Source of the DNA: Erythrophleum ivorense
Lineage: Eukaryota; Streptophyta; Magnoliopsida; Fabales; Fabaceae
Reading direction: 5' to 3'
Length of the DNA stretch: 64,000 bases
Assembly: GCA_026724425.1 (NCBI GenBank)
Contig: JAIUCV010000001.1
Coordinates: 4,722,001-4,786,000, forward strand
Shown here: one piece after another, positions 1 to 13,794 of the stretch
Position numbering within the stretch: position 1 is the stretch's first letter
Layout of the letters: each line of letters begins with the position of its first letter
Position numbers and translations under genes: made by a program
Notes under the pieces: model-generated
What the model saw: only the letters and a program-made list of their open reading frames with translations
What the model was told of the DNA's origin: nothing
Databases searched by the model: none

Positions 1-900
1 ATGTGCAATACTAATTGTTTATGTTCATGATATAGTTATTATAGGGGACTACTTGGATGAAATAAAGAGGTTGAAAAAATTTCTTGCAACTGAATTTGAA
101 GTGAAGGACCTTGGCAACCTAAGGAATTTCTTAGGTATGGAAGTTGCAAGATCGAAAAAGGACATAAGTGTGTCCCAAAGGAAATATACCCTAGGTTTGT
201 TGAAAGAAATTGGTATGTTGGGATGCAAAACAGCTGACACCCCTATGAAAGCTAATTACAAACTTGGCCTAAAGCAAGATTTTGCTCCAATAGATACTTG
301 AATGCATTAAAGACTTGTGGGAAAGTTGATTTATCTATCTGACACAAGACTTGATATTAGCTCTCTTGTGAGTGTAGTAAGTCAATTCATGAATAAGCCT
401 AATGAAGGGCATTTGGAGGCTATCTACAAATTTCGAAGGTACTAGAAGTTGACACCAAGAAAGGCCTATTCTTCAAAAAGGGAACGCACAAAGGAGTAAA
501 AGTTTACTCTGATTGGGTTGGGTCTGTGACGAATAGAAAGTCAACTACAAGTTATCGTGTGTTTGTATGGGATAATTTGGTCACTTGGAGAAGTACAAAG
601 CAACTCGTTATAGTAAGGAGCAATGTCGAGGCAAAGTTTTACACTCTTGCACTTGGCATATGTGAAGGCATTTGGCTTAATAGGCTTCTTAAAGAACTTA
701 AAGTGTGCATTGAAGGCCCTATGAAAGTCCTACGTGATAATACAACTACTATTGGTGTAGCCAAAAATCCTATACACCATGATAGGACTAAATATGTTGA
801 GATTGATCATCATTTCGTGAAGGGGAGATTGATTTTGGAATGATGGAGTTAACCTACACTCCAACTAGTGTTCAAGTGGTTGAAGAGCATGTTTTTCGAC
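1..900 (+). mobile_element. Decayed Copia retrotransposon fragment (RT C-terminal part and RNase H)
   Basis: Conceptual translation in shifting frames gives the end of a Ty1/Copia reverse transcriptase followed by its RNase H. The stretch near 10-45 reads VYVHD where an active RT has YVDD, so one catalytic Asp is replaced by His. Next come the KDLGNLRNFLGMEVA block (about 107-150) and, in another frame after a stop at 299-301, the VGKLIYLSDTRLDIS block. RNase H reads RKSTTSYRVF to HHFVKG (about 535-825), then shifts frame again near 823. At least three frame breaks make it non-functional. It runs off the left edge. It lies upstream of the last Pumilio exons and may sit in a Pumilio intron; that is inference because the earlier exons are not in the window. 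Confidence 0.85.
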
Positions 901-2259
901 ACTTTTTTTTTTTTTATGTTTTGAATTGTAGTCAACTTTCTTGATTTATTTCCATGTATTTCGCTGATTAGGAGATATTATTTTTCATTTATTTTGATTG
1001 CTACTTTTTGGCACTAGATGGATTCTATTTGTAACCATCCCCACTGTTTATGTACTTCAATGTTCATTGAGAAATAAGGAATTCAGAGGGCAGAAAACTC
1101 CGATTTTTCACAATATCTAATGCCTATCTGGTAAGTACTGGACTGAGATAGGAAAATAAGAGCAGGGGATAACTCTGCTAAGGTAATTAGAGCAAGAATC
1201 TCACTCTAATAATCTTAATAGCCAAAGATAGGAGAATCTCCAATAGGACAAATGAATATTTTATTCATCAATATGACTAGCCATGAATCTGCTAGTCTAT
1301 TTATAATGCTGAACAATAATTGAAATAAATCAGAAAAATCCCAAATATCTCGGAACTAACTTAACAACAAAATGGAACGTTGGTGAGCTTGTCAAACAGT
1401 TAACAGCCCACTTATTAAGCTAACTGACTCTAAAATAATAATTTAGCAATAAATAATCAACAAAAACATAATAAGACTAATTCAAATCTTCAGTCATCCG
1501 AAAATACTGCATAACAGAATCTGTTTCAGCTATTTTCCTCCTTTTTCGTCTCTGATAGGTTATTAGTGGGATATTATGCCGACTTGGTCTCCTATCACTA
1601 TCCTCCTAAACTATAAGGATGAAGTGATAATTGGTTGAGATATCTCTAATAATTCTAACATCTCAGGTGGTTTCAACCATTTTCCTTCTATGTGGGTCTT
1701 TGTTTGGGTTTTGTGGGCTAGCCTTGATAAGAAACTTTGTATCTTGTTAGACCCCAGTCATGATCTTCTAATAGGTCTGGTCCAATATGGCTATTGTTGG
1801 GTGTGTGCTGTTTGGCATATTTGACATGATGCACATTCTTACTAATATGCTTTTCCCTACAGTATGGCATTTTATTTTGTATAGCTTCTCGGCTTGGGCA
1901 TGTTGCCATAAAAAATGAAGCTAATAATTAGACATTAAAGCACTTGTATACCACTGTCACTTGCAATGGTTAATCCAGGGTCAAATGCTGCCTGCATTTA
2001 TATTTGGAGTGAGTTTTGGTTTTTATTTTGTCCAAAATTTTTCGCTGCAAATCAGAGATTGGTTTTTGAGATGGCATACTTTCAATTTCGTCAGTTAATG
2101 CTTGTGGTACATCAACTTTGTTTTCAGTTTCTTATATCCAAATGTTTGTTGCTTATTGATTTATGCCCATCTGAGTGCTGTGTAATAACTTATTTATATT
2201 ATGTTTATTGTTGTTCACTTATTCTCTTGTTACTGCTATACCCTACCTTTCTTTGGTAG
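901..2259. other. Non-coding stretch, probable Pumilio intron with LTR-like sequence
   Basis: No exon was recognised here. The first part (about 900-1110) follows the Copia RNase H and ends in a segment rich in purines near 1085-1100, compatible with the 3' region of that element. From about 1966 to 2259 the DNA is T-rich and ends in a good acceptor (TTTGGTAG), as expected for the intron before the first visible Pumilio exon. Whether all of it is one intron cannot be decided without the upstream exons. Confidence 0.5.
1120..1600 (-). repeat. Possible solo LTR-like sequence
   Basis: On the minus strand there is a TATA-like TATAAATAGAC (plus coordinates 1294-1304), followed downstream by AT-rich sequence that resembles the promoter half of a plant LTR. 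No partner LTR, primer-binding site or target duplication was found in the window. It is a weak call based on composition and the TATA box only; it could equally be unique intron sequence. Confidence 0.25.
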
Positions 2260-4262
2260 CATCTCTTGCAACATGGTAAACCGCTTGAACGATCTGCTAT
2301 TATCACCAAGCTTGCTGGGCAAATTGTGAAGATGAGCCAGCAGAAATTTGCTTCTAATGTTGTTGAGAAGTGCTTGACTTTTGGCAGTCCTGATGAGCGT
2401 CAACTTTTGGTGAATGAAATGCTTGGTACCTCTGATGAGAATGAGCCTTTACAGGTTTGTCCTTTTTTTTTTTGCTTCATTGCTCATAATTTATGTCTTT
2501 CCAATGCTGGAGATTGATCTGATGCTCAAATTTTTGCATAACTCTGCATTTAGTTTTAGTATCAACGGATGAGATTAATGCATAATTTATATTATTGTTG
2601 TTTCTCCTACTTATTCTGAATATGCACTTCATGAATCTGGCCTGATTCCCACTTTGTATAATTCCTTATAATTTGGAAACTGTCTACCCATACTTTAATT
2701 ATACCAATGTGGAGAATATTATCTGCAAAAAGCATTCAACAATAGAACCCTAATGTTTGAAGTTCTTTAATTACCCACTTCTTGCTACCAGTGAGGTCCG
2801 TTGCAATATTTTACAAGTAGTGAGTACTGAATTTGCTCATATGTATAATATGTTACCATGCATATTGACATAGATTTTTCTGGCTGGCTGTGCAGAAAAA
2901 ATGGATCAATGTTGTATGATTATAAATATTATACATACTGTGGTAACGAGTGAGTGCACCTGTTCTGTGCGTATGTCTCCTGTCTATGATAACGTCTATT
3001 TGGCAGTTGAATAAGCAAGAATATTTGGACAACATTTCAGTGTCATGGAAAAAGTATAATTCATTAGGAGATCATTCCTCCAATCCTCTTGCATTTCTGT
3101 TGCCCCTAGTTATGTACATAGGTTAAAACTGCTTCGTATATGTCGAATCATATGTTTGATAACAGCGCAGGTGGTATCATGTTATGTGTTTGGATTGAGA
3201 AATACACTCATTTTGAAATATGAAACTAATTGCTGGAATAATAGATCAAACTGCAATTTATTGTGACTGAATTGCAAGCGTGCGAACAACTTTCCTATAA
3301 AGAATAATTGGATGAATAAGCAATTAGAATTTTGGGTATAAGATTACACATGCATGTAAATTTATTGCAATGGGTCAGAAAACATGTTATATGCTGCTCA
3401 TAAGATAATTTTTGTCCGTTGTTTTTTAATAAATATTTTATTTCTTGGCTAGCCTCCAATTTAAGGGTGTTTCAGGGAACAGAAATTTAATCAGTAAAAT
3501 AAATATAGGATTTAAGTGGCTTATCAACTTATTGTTTTTGACATAATTATCCTTGGCAAAGTACCATCTCAATGATAGATTAAGGATGCATTTGTAATTT
3601 TATTATTCATAATTTTCTTTTGTTCTTTGAAGTTACTGAAATTAATTTATTATGCTTCTACTATTTGTATTACAACCTGATTTGTTTTAACCATTACCCT
3701 TTTAAATAGCCTTGGAGCACGTGATTTCCATCTCAAATGTCCTCTATCTTTTTAGAAAGTTTACTGCTACATTAGATTGGCTACTCTTTTTTTTTAAATC
3801 CTGGGTTAATCTTCATTGCTAAAATGCTCTTGGAGAAAGAAATATGTTTTGGGATTCCTTTCCTGATAAAAGTTCCAGTATCAAATCACACTGTTATTTT
3901 GTAGATTCATCAAATTACAGTTGCTTATTGAATGATACTGATAATGTAACATGCAAATTGCAGACTATGATGAAGGATCCTTTTGGAAATTATGTTGTGC
4001 AAAAGGTTCTTGAGACCTGCGATGATCAAAGTCTTGCCTTGATTCTTTCTCGGATCAAGGTTCATCTAAGTGCCCTGAAGCGGTACACTTATGGAAAACA
4101 TATTGTTTCTCGTGTCGAGAAACTTGTAACCACTGGAGGTAAGCCATGTGGAAATTTCTTCCTTACGGAAGTTTGTATTTCTTGTCTGTGATTGTTTACA
4201 AAGCATCTTGATTACTCATAAGCACCTTGATTACAGAAAGGCGCATCGGTTTGTTGGCCTAA
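2260..4262 (+). CDS. Pumilio-family RNA-binding protein, last three exons (partial)
   Basis: Three exons can be joined in frame: 2260-2454 (65 codons), 3964-4138, and 4237-4262 with stop TAA at 4260-4262. They encode the C-terminal PUF repeats of a plant Pumilio protein (Arabidopsis APUM1-6 type). Such proteins bind UGUA motifs in mRNA 3' UTRs in the cytoplasm and repress translation or promote decay. The repeat with SQQKFASNVVEKC carries the S-N..E set that reads G in the PUF code, and the next repeat, FGNYVVQKVLE, carries N-Y..Q, which reads U; these fit repeats 7 and 8. The protein ends with GKHIVSRVEK and ERRIGLLA. Splice sites are canonical (CAG/GTTTGT, GCAG/ACT, GAG/GTAAGC, ACAG/AAAG). 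The N-terminal part and repeats 1-6 lie outside the window. The specific family member cannot be told from this piece. Confidence 0.9.
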
Positions 4263-7200
4263 TTGACTTCTTCTGGCATCCTTGTTGAGGAGGACATGTC
4301 TTCCTGTGTCACCTCATATTTGTACAGCTAACATGGATGTTGATTATTAAGTTCCTGATGCAAACGGAGATTTTTAAAGCCTTGTAGATAAACACACTCA
4401 ACTGGGCCACTGAAATTAAGTTATTTTTCTGCAAAACTCCGAAGGGAGGGTCCACTTAGTAAGTCCAAGATCATTAGAGTCATGCCAGTTTGTTCATCAT
4501 TATCTAGTCTTTTTGGGAGTATATATGATGAGGTCCATAGTCTGTAAAGTAAAACAAGTGTAAATGATTAATTGCAGTACAAGAGGTCAGATCAGGCTTT
4601 GAAGTTTCATCTCCTGTATGTAAATATACTGCAATCTTGAAGCCGTTTCTTGTCAATAATTATCATTGATTTTGTGACTCATACCTTCAGTATTTTATAG
4701 TGGGTCTTTCCTTTCGTGTATAGTAAGATGCGAGTTTTAAAGCGACCCAAGTTCAAATATTTTCGAGTGAAGCAATGCTTGTATGTTGTATTGTCAATAT
4801 TGATTTATATTAAGAGATAAACAGTAACAATTAGGCTTAATATAGTTTTAATGCTTTAATTTTTTCCCCCTTGGTACAAAGTAGGCACAAGGCTTTGGGA
4901 AATGGAAGTGAGAAAAGGTTGGGTGAGGATTGAATCTAGAAACATCAAGTTCCCCTTAAGCATATGTTTAGGAAAATAATTACTTGAGTCAAGGTTTTTT
5001 GGCCTAGTCTTTTGACTCAATGGATTCCTTAGGCTTCTGACTGTAGGGCATGCATTTGGCTAAAACAATCATTTATATATATAAGATAAAATTACTTAAG
5101 TTAGTTAATTAAAACAGTATCATTTTTCATTAATACATGTGTACATGTAAGATAAAATGACTTAATTATATTATTTTTAAATGTTAAAAGATGATATTAA
5201 CTCAATTAAAATTAAATGAATTAAAATGAAAATTTTATAATACAACGAAAGCATTGAAGGAGTCATCCCAATTCGTCACCATCTGGTTTTTTGTCAACCA
5301 TTTATTCGAAACACACACAGGTCTAATCATATGTAAGGAGGCCAACTTAATTCTTTGCTCTCGAGGTGGTATATAGACTTGGAAAAATTCTTGGATCTTA
5401 AAATTCCAATCCTCAACATAAGTGCCATCAAAGTAGGGTATCTAAATCATAAGCCTTCTAAATTATTACCGCAATGGATCCCTGTGACTTTGCTGTTCTG
5501 ACACCCTTACTCCTTGCTCATCTTGCTAGTTCGCACTACCCCAACTTTGGGAATTAATATGTCTTACCGCTTCTAACAAATTTTGTATCGACTCTCAACA
5601 CGTGAATTTTTGTTTAAAATATAACATTTGTTAGCTAGCTATAAGTTTTACTTCTGTACTTCATTTTATTTTGATTTCTCACCCTGTTAGGGATTCTAAC
5701 GAAAAAGTCATTATAAACAACTGAAAAAATTTGAAGAGTTTATAGACAAAATTAGAATTAATAAATCATAAAGAACGGAAAAAAAATATTGACTGCAGCC
5801 TGAAGATTTGAAGCAGGCAACTATTTGCCTTCTGTATCATTTGATAAAGAGATTTCATATTGTTTGATTTTTACCTGATTGCAATTTGGAATTATTTTAG
5901 CCTTCATTGCTGGCTTCTTTTAACACATAGAATCGAGGTGCAAGTGGTGGCTATTTTTTTTTTTTTTCAATTTCATCTATAAATATTATCATTGTATACC
6001 TTAAATTCATCTAACCTGGGAGAGATTCTCCCTCCTTGACCAGACGACAGCCTCGGAAGCAACCCACATTCGAATTGGTATCTTATGACGTTTAAGAGAA
6101 ATTTATAGCGTACTTTTTTTTATATGAAAATTAGAAAGACTACACTATCCTCCAGCATAAAGGTTTTGTAAGAAATCCTTCCATATGCTATACGTGCGTA
6201 TTCAGAATTTGTTAGCACACTGAACTGGACTAATTCAAAGCTATCCCTAATTCCAAGAATGTCAAATTTTAACGCGTAACTAATGCCCTATTAGTGACTC
6301 TCTTCAGACTTTTCCTGGACAAAATTTATATTATTCTTGCATTTAGCACGCCAAGCATGACCAGAACTAGGCTAAGTAAGAATAGTAGCAAGGTTGTTTA
6401 CTTCCCCCTGCTATAGATGTCAAATTGGATGCTGGGTCTATTAAGGGAGGAGCAAAGGTCTATCCAACTGGGTGTTAGGAAATTTCTCTGAAGAGGAATA
6501 ACTACCCACATAAATTTTTAATCTTAGGGAATTCAAATTCGCGTGCAACATGTATGATTAAGAACATTTTTTCAATTCCTTGTTGTTAGTTAAGCTAACT
6601 CATGTTAGCAAGTGAAACTTTTATGAATTATCAAAAAAATTCTTGTACATGTACATTGCACCACCTTGTTTGGACAATATCTAATAACATTAAGATAATT
6701 TATTTAATTTACACATAATGTAAATCTCACAATGCAGTATTTATTAAGTAGAAACAAATGACAACATTTATTAGGTAGAAACAAACAGCTAATTGACTTA
6801 ATGGAAGGGATCATTAGCTTAATTAATAAATGTACTTTTAATTTTCATTTTTTAACACCTGAAATGTTTTGTTCGTTACTTCAAGTCTTCATTCCAATTA
6901 TTCTAATTTTGGTATTCACATTATATTTTTTCTTTTAAAATTAAAAAAAAAAGCAAAATAAACAAGAACCATTGGATAAAAAAAGGAGGGTCCAGATACT
7001 TCGCTGCTTTGCACAATAGAAGATCTCTACCCATTTTCTTTCTATTATTAAATCTGAGATTTTTATAATTATTATAATTTATGTGTTGTTATGTTTTTAT
7101 TTAGTAAAATATTTGACCTTCCTTCAAAAGTAAAAAGAAAAGTCAAACAGGTCAAAGCTCAAAACCCTCCCAATTCCCGCGTTTGCTCACAAAAAGGACA

Positions 7201-7565
7201 AAGGGTCTAGTCTGAGCCCACGAGGCCAACATTTCCGTGTAAAAGAAAATTTTCGTCGTCTGATCCACTTGGTGTTAAATCATTGATAATCAAGCTGAAG
7301 ATGTCTTCTAGCCGGCATTTTGTGAAAGTGGTTAGGACTAGGTCCTTCTCTCGTGGGTCTGCTACTTGGCTCGACTCTTCAAATCGTCCCCAAATCCTTA
7401 TTAGTGATCCTGTCCAGCTCGCTTCAACTAGTCTACAATTTCGGAATTTCCAACCTTCCATTCAAAGTTTCAATCTTTCGAAAACCCCATTCCGAATTCC
7501 CAAACAATATTGCTTCTACTCCCTTATGAACTAATCAGGAGAACCCTACCCGCATCTGCTTTGAA
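4263..7565. other. Intergenic region between Pumilio and ABCG24 copy A
   Basis: AT-rich DNA with no supported gene. The first few hundred bases should hold the Pumilio 3' UTR. The last part (about 7140-7565) is less AT-rich, CT-rich and directly upstream of the ABCG24 start; it probably holds the promoter and 5' UTR of that gene. Open frames of 83-84 codons overlap on opposite strands at 7207-7534, but neither resembles a protein I know. Confidence 0.6.
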
Positions 7566-10500
7566 ATGTTCAAAACGAGTCTTAAAGCTTCTTCTTCTAG
7601 CCGCAGAATGCTATGGTTATTGTTAGCCATTGTGGTTTTGGGGTCCTTGAGTTTGGTTCAATGCCAAGTTAACAGTGATTTAAATCAATTCAATAATTCT
7701 TCTGCTGATCTTCCCTTTATGACACAGCTTGTGTATGGCCAGCTCTCCAATCTTACTGGAGATCTCAGCCAGGAAATCAAAAGGCAGTCCAGCTTCTGCG
7801 TCAAAGACCCGTGAGTGCTTCATTAATTTATCTCTGTATTTCTACATATTTTTTGGTTTGTAATAGTTTAAAAAATAAATAAATAATGGAAAGAATTGAC
7901 ATTTTGGTCCTCGAAATATAAACATTATTTTAATTTGGTTCCCAAAGTTTGAACATCCTTGTTTCAATCTTCTCAAGAGTATTGTTTTCAATATAATCTT
8001 ATGTGATGGGTCATGGGGCATTAAGTATCTAATTGTCACCGAAGACATGTGGTGTTATGACTGCTTCAAGTGGTATGTTGCTTTGTCCAGTCATGTTTTA
8101 GTGACAGATAGGCACTTAATGGTTATATTAGCTTCACATTTGGTGCCGCCGAACCCCAAGAGTTATGTGCTATGAACTTAATTCTGAATCCTAGTTTCGC
8201 TATTTTAGGGAAGCTGAGTGGAACAAGGCATTTAACTTTTCATCTGATTTGAGCTTCTTGACTTCTTGCATTGAGAAGACTCAAGGTATGAGCAGTTGTA
8301 ATTAGAAAGGAAATGTCAATTCTTGTTTATGTTAGTTTCTAAGAATATAAGGGACAAAGAAAAACATGTCTTCCAGCTTTATATATATATATTTTAATTT
8401 CTGTTTCCACCCATTTGTAACCAAATATGAGTTTTTTACCATTAAGATTAAAGTTGAGCAATTTTTATAAGTTGATTGATAAGTAGTGGGTCTTGTGGTG
8501 GAGTTATTTCTAGAATGCCATAATTTGTAATTAAGAAGCAGAAGAATTTAAGGTTTTAAGATCTTGTTGTTAACAGGTAAGTTTAAAATATTATATTTTC
8601 TTTTGTTTGGAAAATCAAATATAATAAACCATTGATTTCTAGAAAGAATGATGCTTTTAATGTCATGGTTAACACCGCACATTGATAGGCTATAATTATT
8701 GTTAATCCACCCACTATACTGCATTCTAGGCAAGCTATAAGCATGATTATATTACCATTGTTCTTGTAACCTCCATTTCCTTCTGCAAAACCATGAGGTG
8801 AAAGAAGGATTTTTTCTCTCTGAACCTAATCTGGTTCCAAAGATATAAATAAGATAATTTTATCCCTTTCAATTTACAGGGCAATCTGTTTAAGTACTAA
8901 TTTCTTTCTTGTATGTTGTGGACCTTCTGGTGTCTGATGTCTCTAATAATTTAATAGGAGATATTACACGACGTTTGTGTACAGTAGCAGAGGTGAAGTC
9001 TTATTTTAGAAGTGTAACTGAAAAAATTGGAAGTACCAGTTACTTGAAGCCTAACAGGAACTGCAATTTAACTTCATGGGTTCCCGGTTGTGAGCCTGGA
9101 TGGGCCTGTAGTACTGAGTCAGATCAGCAGGTTGACCCTGGAACTTCACAGGATATCCCTACAAGAACCACAAATTGCCAGGCATGTTGTGAGGGCTTCT
9201 TCTGTCCGCAGGGTATTACCTGCATGATACGTAAGTGTCTCAGATCTTTGTAATGCTTTCTTTTTCAAAGATGTCTGGAAGTGTTATGGTATTCATTAAT
9301 TTCTTTTTCATCTCTTAGTTGTTGCCTTGCTGTATCAGCTGTAAATTAGAAAATTCCCAAAATATTCCTTTGGCTTATGTCATATAAAGTTCTGACATTT
9401 AGATCATTCACTATTGTCTGCTCTGAAGAGTCTGTACAAATTATAAAATATGAACCCTTGTAACATTTTCTCGATAAGAACTATAGTTGTGTTTTCCCAC
9501 GTTAAAGGCTGCCTCTGACTCTTTTTGGACTCTTGATATATTATTCTTGAAGCTTGTCCACTGGGTTCCTATTGCCCTCTAGCAACACTCAATCAAACAA
9601 CTGGTTTATGTGAACCGTGAGTTCTGATTCTTGCTCTATTTCTGTTCTTTTACAATAATCGATTATTTACTGTGTAGAAAATTAATCTGTAATATATTGA
9701 TTCAGATATCTGTACCAACTACCAACAAACCAGCCAAACCATACATGTGGAGGAGCAAATATTTGGGCTGATGCTGGTAACAGTGAAGAAATATTTTGTC
9801 CAGCAGGATCCTATTGTCCATCAACCACCAAAAAATTCTCTTGCAGTAATGGGTATTACCCTTTTCCTGGACATTTGGTTACTATTTAGCAGCAAAGTTA
9901 ATTGACATTTCCTGTCATGGTCTCATTGTACGATATTTTGTGGAAGAAGTTTGGACCAGAATAGAAAAAAGGGGAAATCATTATTCTGCTCTGGCCCTGC
10001 CAAAACAGAGTCCTTTCACATGGGGATGAGGGTAGAGAAGCATCTGCCCCTAAGTGTATTGCCTAGATGGCCCTGAAGAGTTGATATGTTTTTTGGACTT
10101 TGGTCTGCTTTCATAATTGTTTATAAAAATTTCTCCTTCATTTTCATTATTCTGATGTCTTTCAAATATTTTTGTGATATCTCAGACATTACTGCAGGAT
10201 GGGGTCTACATCTCAGAAACGTAAGTTTAAATCCCAACTGTGAATTATTTCATATGCAAATTGTGGTTGCATGCTTTGTCTCTGCATAATTTAAATTCTT
10301 TTGTACATGCACATGCATTTGATTACTGATTATCCTGTAGGCTGCTACAATTTGGTATCATGTAAATCAGACGCTGAAAGTCAGAACCTTCATCTATATG
10401 GAATCATGTTCATAGTAAGTTGGTCACCTCTAAACTAGAAGTCCAATAATAAAAGCTTTATTCAGACCCTCAAGGAAAAAGAGAGCGTGTCAGTGGAAGT

Positions 10501-13500
10501 TGACATTCTTCAACTGCTTATGCAGGTTGCTTTGAGTGCCTTGCTACTTATTATTTACAGCTGCTCTGATCAACTTCTTTCAATTAGGGAAAGAAGGCTA
10601 GCCAAATCAAGAGATGCAGCTGCTAGAAGTGCAAGGAACTCAGCACGAGCACGCAGAAGGTGGAAAGATGCTAAAGATACAGTTATTAAGCATACTAAAA
10701 GGCTTCAATCTCATTTGTCTTTCTCAGTTTCCCGCCAGAAGAGTGTATATCACTCAGAAGAACTTCAGCTTTTAAATCAAGTGATACCTGAGACTGATGA
10801 TGATTTCGTATCACCTTTACCTTCTAACACTTCAAGGGCAACTTTGGATTTCAGCGATCAATTAGAAACGAGGCATGAAATTGAAAATGAACCTGTTGTT
10901 CATGGTGGGTTTGATATGGAAAATGGACATAGGATTGTTACTGGGAATAATTCCAAGGGAAAAAAACTACATACACGTAGTAAGATATTTAGGTATGCAT
11001 ATTCCCAACTTGAGAAGGAGAAGGCTCAGCAACAAGAATGCAAGAATTTTACCTTCTCAGGAGTAATTAGTATGGCTGCCAACAGTGAACAAAGAAAAAG
11101 ACCTCTGATTGAGGTTTCTTTCAAAGATCTGAGTCTTACTTTAAAATCAGAAAACAAGTATATACTGCGATGTGTTACTGGGAACATAAAACCTGGTCGC
11201 ATTACTGCTGTCATGGGTCCTTCAGGGGCTGGTAAAACAACATTTCTTTCAGCACTTGCTGGAAAAGCATTTGGATGCAGGAAGAGTGGTTTAATTCTTA
11301 TAAATGGAAAGAATGAATCAATCCACTCTTATAAGAAAATCATTGGTTTTGTGCCACAAGATGATATTGTTCATGGAAACCTGACAGTGGAAGAGAATCT
11401 CTGGTTCAATGCAAATTGCAGGTAAGGGCACATGGTTATGCATTTAAAACCTCTAAGTTGCATTCATAATTCTTTTTTTTCTTCATTTTAGAGATCTGAT
11501 TGTTGTGTCCATTGTCCTTTACAATGGTAGAGTCAGACCATTTAATGGTGAAGACCCAGGAAACCTTCATGATTAATCCCTGATCTTTACTAATGATAGG
11601 TATAGGTTTTTAATGTTATGTCCCGCATGGGGAGAGGCTATTCTTGCTGAGTACTTCACTTCAGGTCTTTAAAATATATACATACGACTTCCCAAGTCTT
11701 GACTAAGAATATTGTAGCAGATTTAGGAATGGATATGGAGCTGATATGATGGTTCATCAGATGGTGAGCTCAAATGTTGTCAATGGCAAATGTCGGCAAG
11801 CCCCAAAAACACCATAGATGATGGCTGCCACAGCCATAGCAGCCACCATGTCTTGTGGGGTTTTATAGCAGGAAGCCCCAAAACTGACACACCATCATCC
11901 CATGGCGGCCACCGTTGACAACACTGAAAAACTGCAGGAAATTAATGATCAAGACCAGAACTTTTTATGTGCATACTTTTAATAAACACAGACCTTACAA
12001 AACCAGATGGGCTTCATGTCGTTAATTTGATTATTGAACTTGAGATTTGTATTGTTTGCTCTGCTTTTCCATTTTGGAATTTCAATCGGTGCATGATTTC
12101 TTAGTCCATTTCTTTGCTAAAATGTTTCTTTTTTTTGTTCTCAATAATAAAAAAGGCTCTCTGCTGAATTTTCAAAAGCGGATAAAGTAGTGATTGTTGA
12201 AAGAGTTATTGAATTCTTGGGGCTTCAGTCTGTGCGAAATTCCCTGGTTGGAACAGTAGAAAAGCGAGGGATATCTGGAGGCCAAAGGAAGCGAGTAAAT
12301 GTTGGATTGGAAATGGTTATGGAACCCTCACTGTTGATCCTGGATGAACCCACATCGGGCTTGGATAGTGCATCATCTCAGTTACTTCTTAGAGCACTTC
12401 GGCGTGAAGCTCTTGAAGCAGTGAATGTCTGCATGGTAGTTCACCAACCGAGGTAACTTTCAAGTTCACAAGTCTGCATAATGTGAAAATTGCCCATCTA
12501 TCTCATTATATCACAACTCTGATATCACGATGTTTAGAAAATGAGGTGACTGGTCAGAAGGGAACTCTTTCTCTGTACTACAAAGAATTGCTAATGCATT
12601 ATGCTTATTTGTTATATTACCTAAATTTCATGTAGCAAGTATGCTGTCTGCATTAAATGAAATTAAATTTTTTTGGTTAAATTACTCTGTTGGTCCTCAA
12701 AGTTTCACTCAATTTTGAATATGGTTCCTATAGTTTAAAAGTTTGTAAGTTGGTCCTTGTAGTTTTAGATAATTTTAATTTGATCGCTATCCTAAAACTT
12801 CTGTTAGTGGGCTGTTAAATTTTGCTAACGTGGTTAATCATATACTATCTTGACACTTTGAATATGCATCATTCATGCCAACAAAAGGGGTAAAGGCTCA
12901 TGATGGAGTGAAATCTACTCGTGTGTGGGGCTTTTGATGCCATATAGGTTAAGTGACGAGGGTGAGTTAGCATGAATCATGCATATTTAGAATGGACCAA
13001 CAAAGTAATTTAAATATTTAAACCCCCTCCCTTTTTTCTTTAATTTAGTTAGGCAGTGGGGTTTTGTCAACTTTTGTTAACCCTTGTGAATTATATTGGA
13101 ATAGCTATGAGACATTTGCTAGTCTCGTTATGGAAATTCATAATTGATTGAATGGTAGAATTTGAATGCAATATTTGTAATTTTTTTTTGGATTAACAAT
13201 TAAGCTTTCTGCTTCAGCCATGCATTGTTCAAGATGTTTGATGATCTGGTACTCCTGGCGAAAGGCGGTCTCACTGTCTATCATGGACCTGTCAATAGAG
13301 TTGAAGAATACTTTGCAGGCCTTGGGATCATTGTCCCTGAGCGCATTAACCCTCCAGATTACTTTATTGACATTTTGGAGGGAGTGATAAGACCTAGTGG
13401 AAGCTCAGGAGTGCAGGATGAGGAGCTTGCGGTTAGATGGATGCTTTACAATGGTTACTCAGTACCTCCTGATATGCAAAAGAATGACATGTCCTCCAGG

Positions 13501-13756
13501 CTCTTAAATCTAGTCAATGAAACAAATAATGATGATGCTATTCATGAGGAACCATCCTTCACTGGAGAGTTATGGAAAGATGTGAAGGGTAATATAGAGA
13601 TGCATCAAGAGAAGTTAAGACTGAATTTTTTAAAGTCCAAGGATTTATCAAATCGGAGAACTCCTGGTGTGCTCTGGCAATATAGGTACTTCCTTGCAAG
13701 GTATCAACGTTTTATCTTGTCTTTAAACATCGCTTAAATCTTTTATATATATATAT

Positions 13757-13794
<38 letters not shown>

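Noticed and set aside
1966..2259. 97-codon plus-strand open frame before the first Pumilio exon
   Set aside because: It is T-rich intron sequence ending in a good acceptor; the peptide is Leu/Phe/Tyr-biased and matches no PUF repeat.
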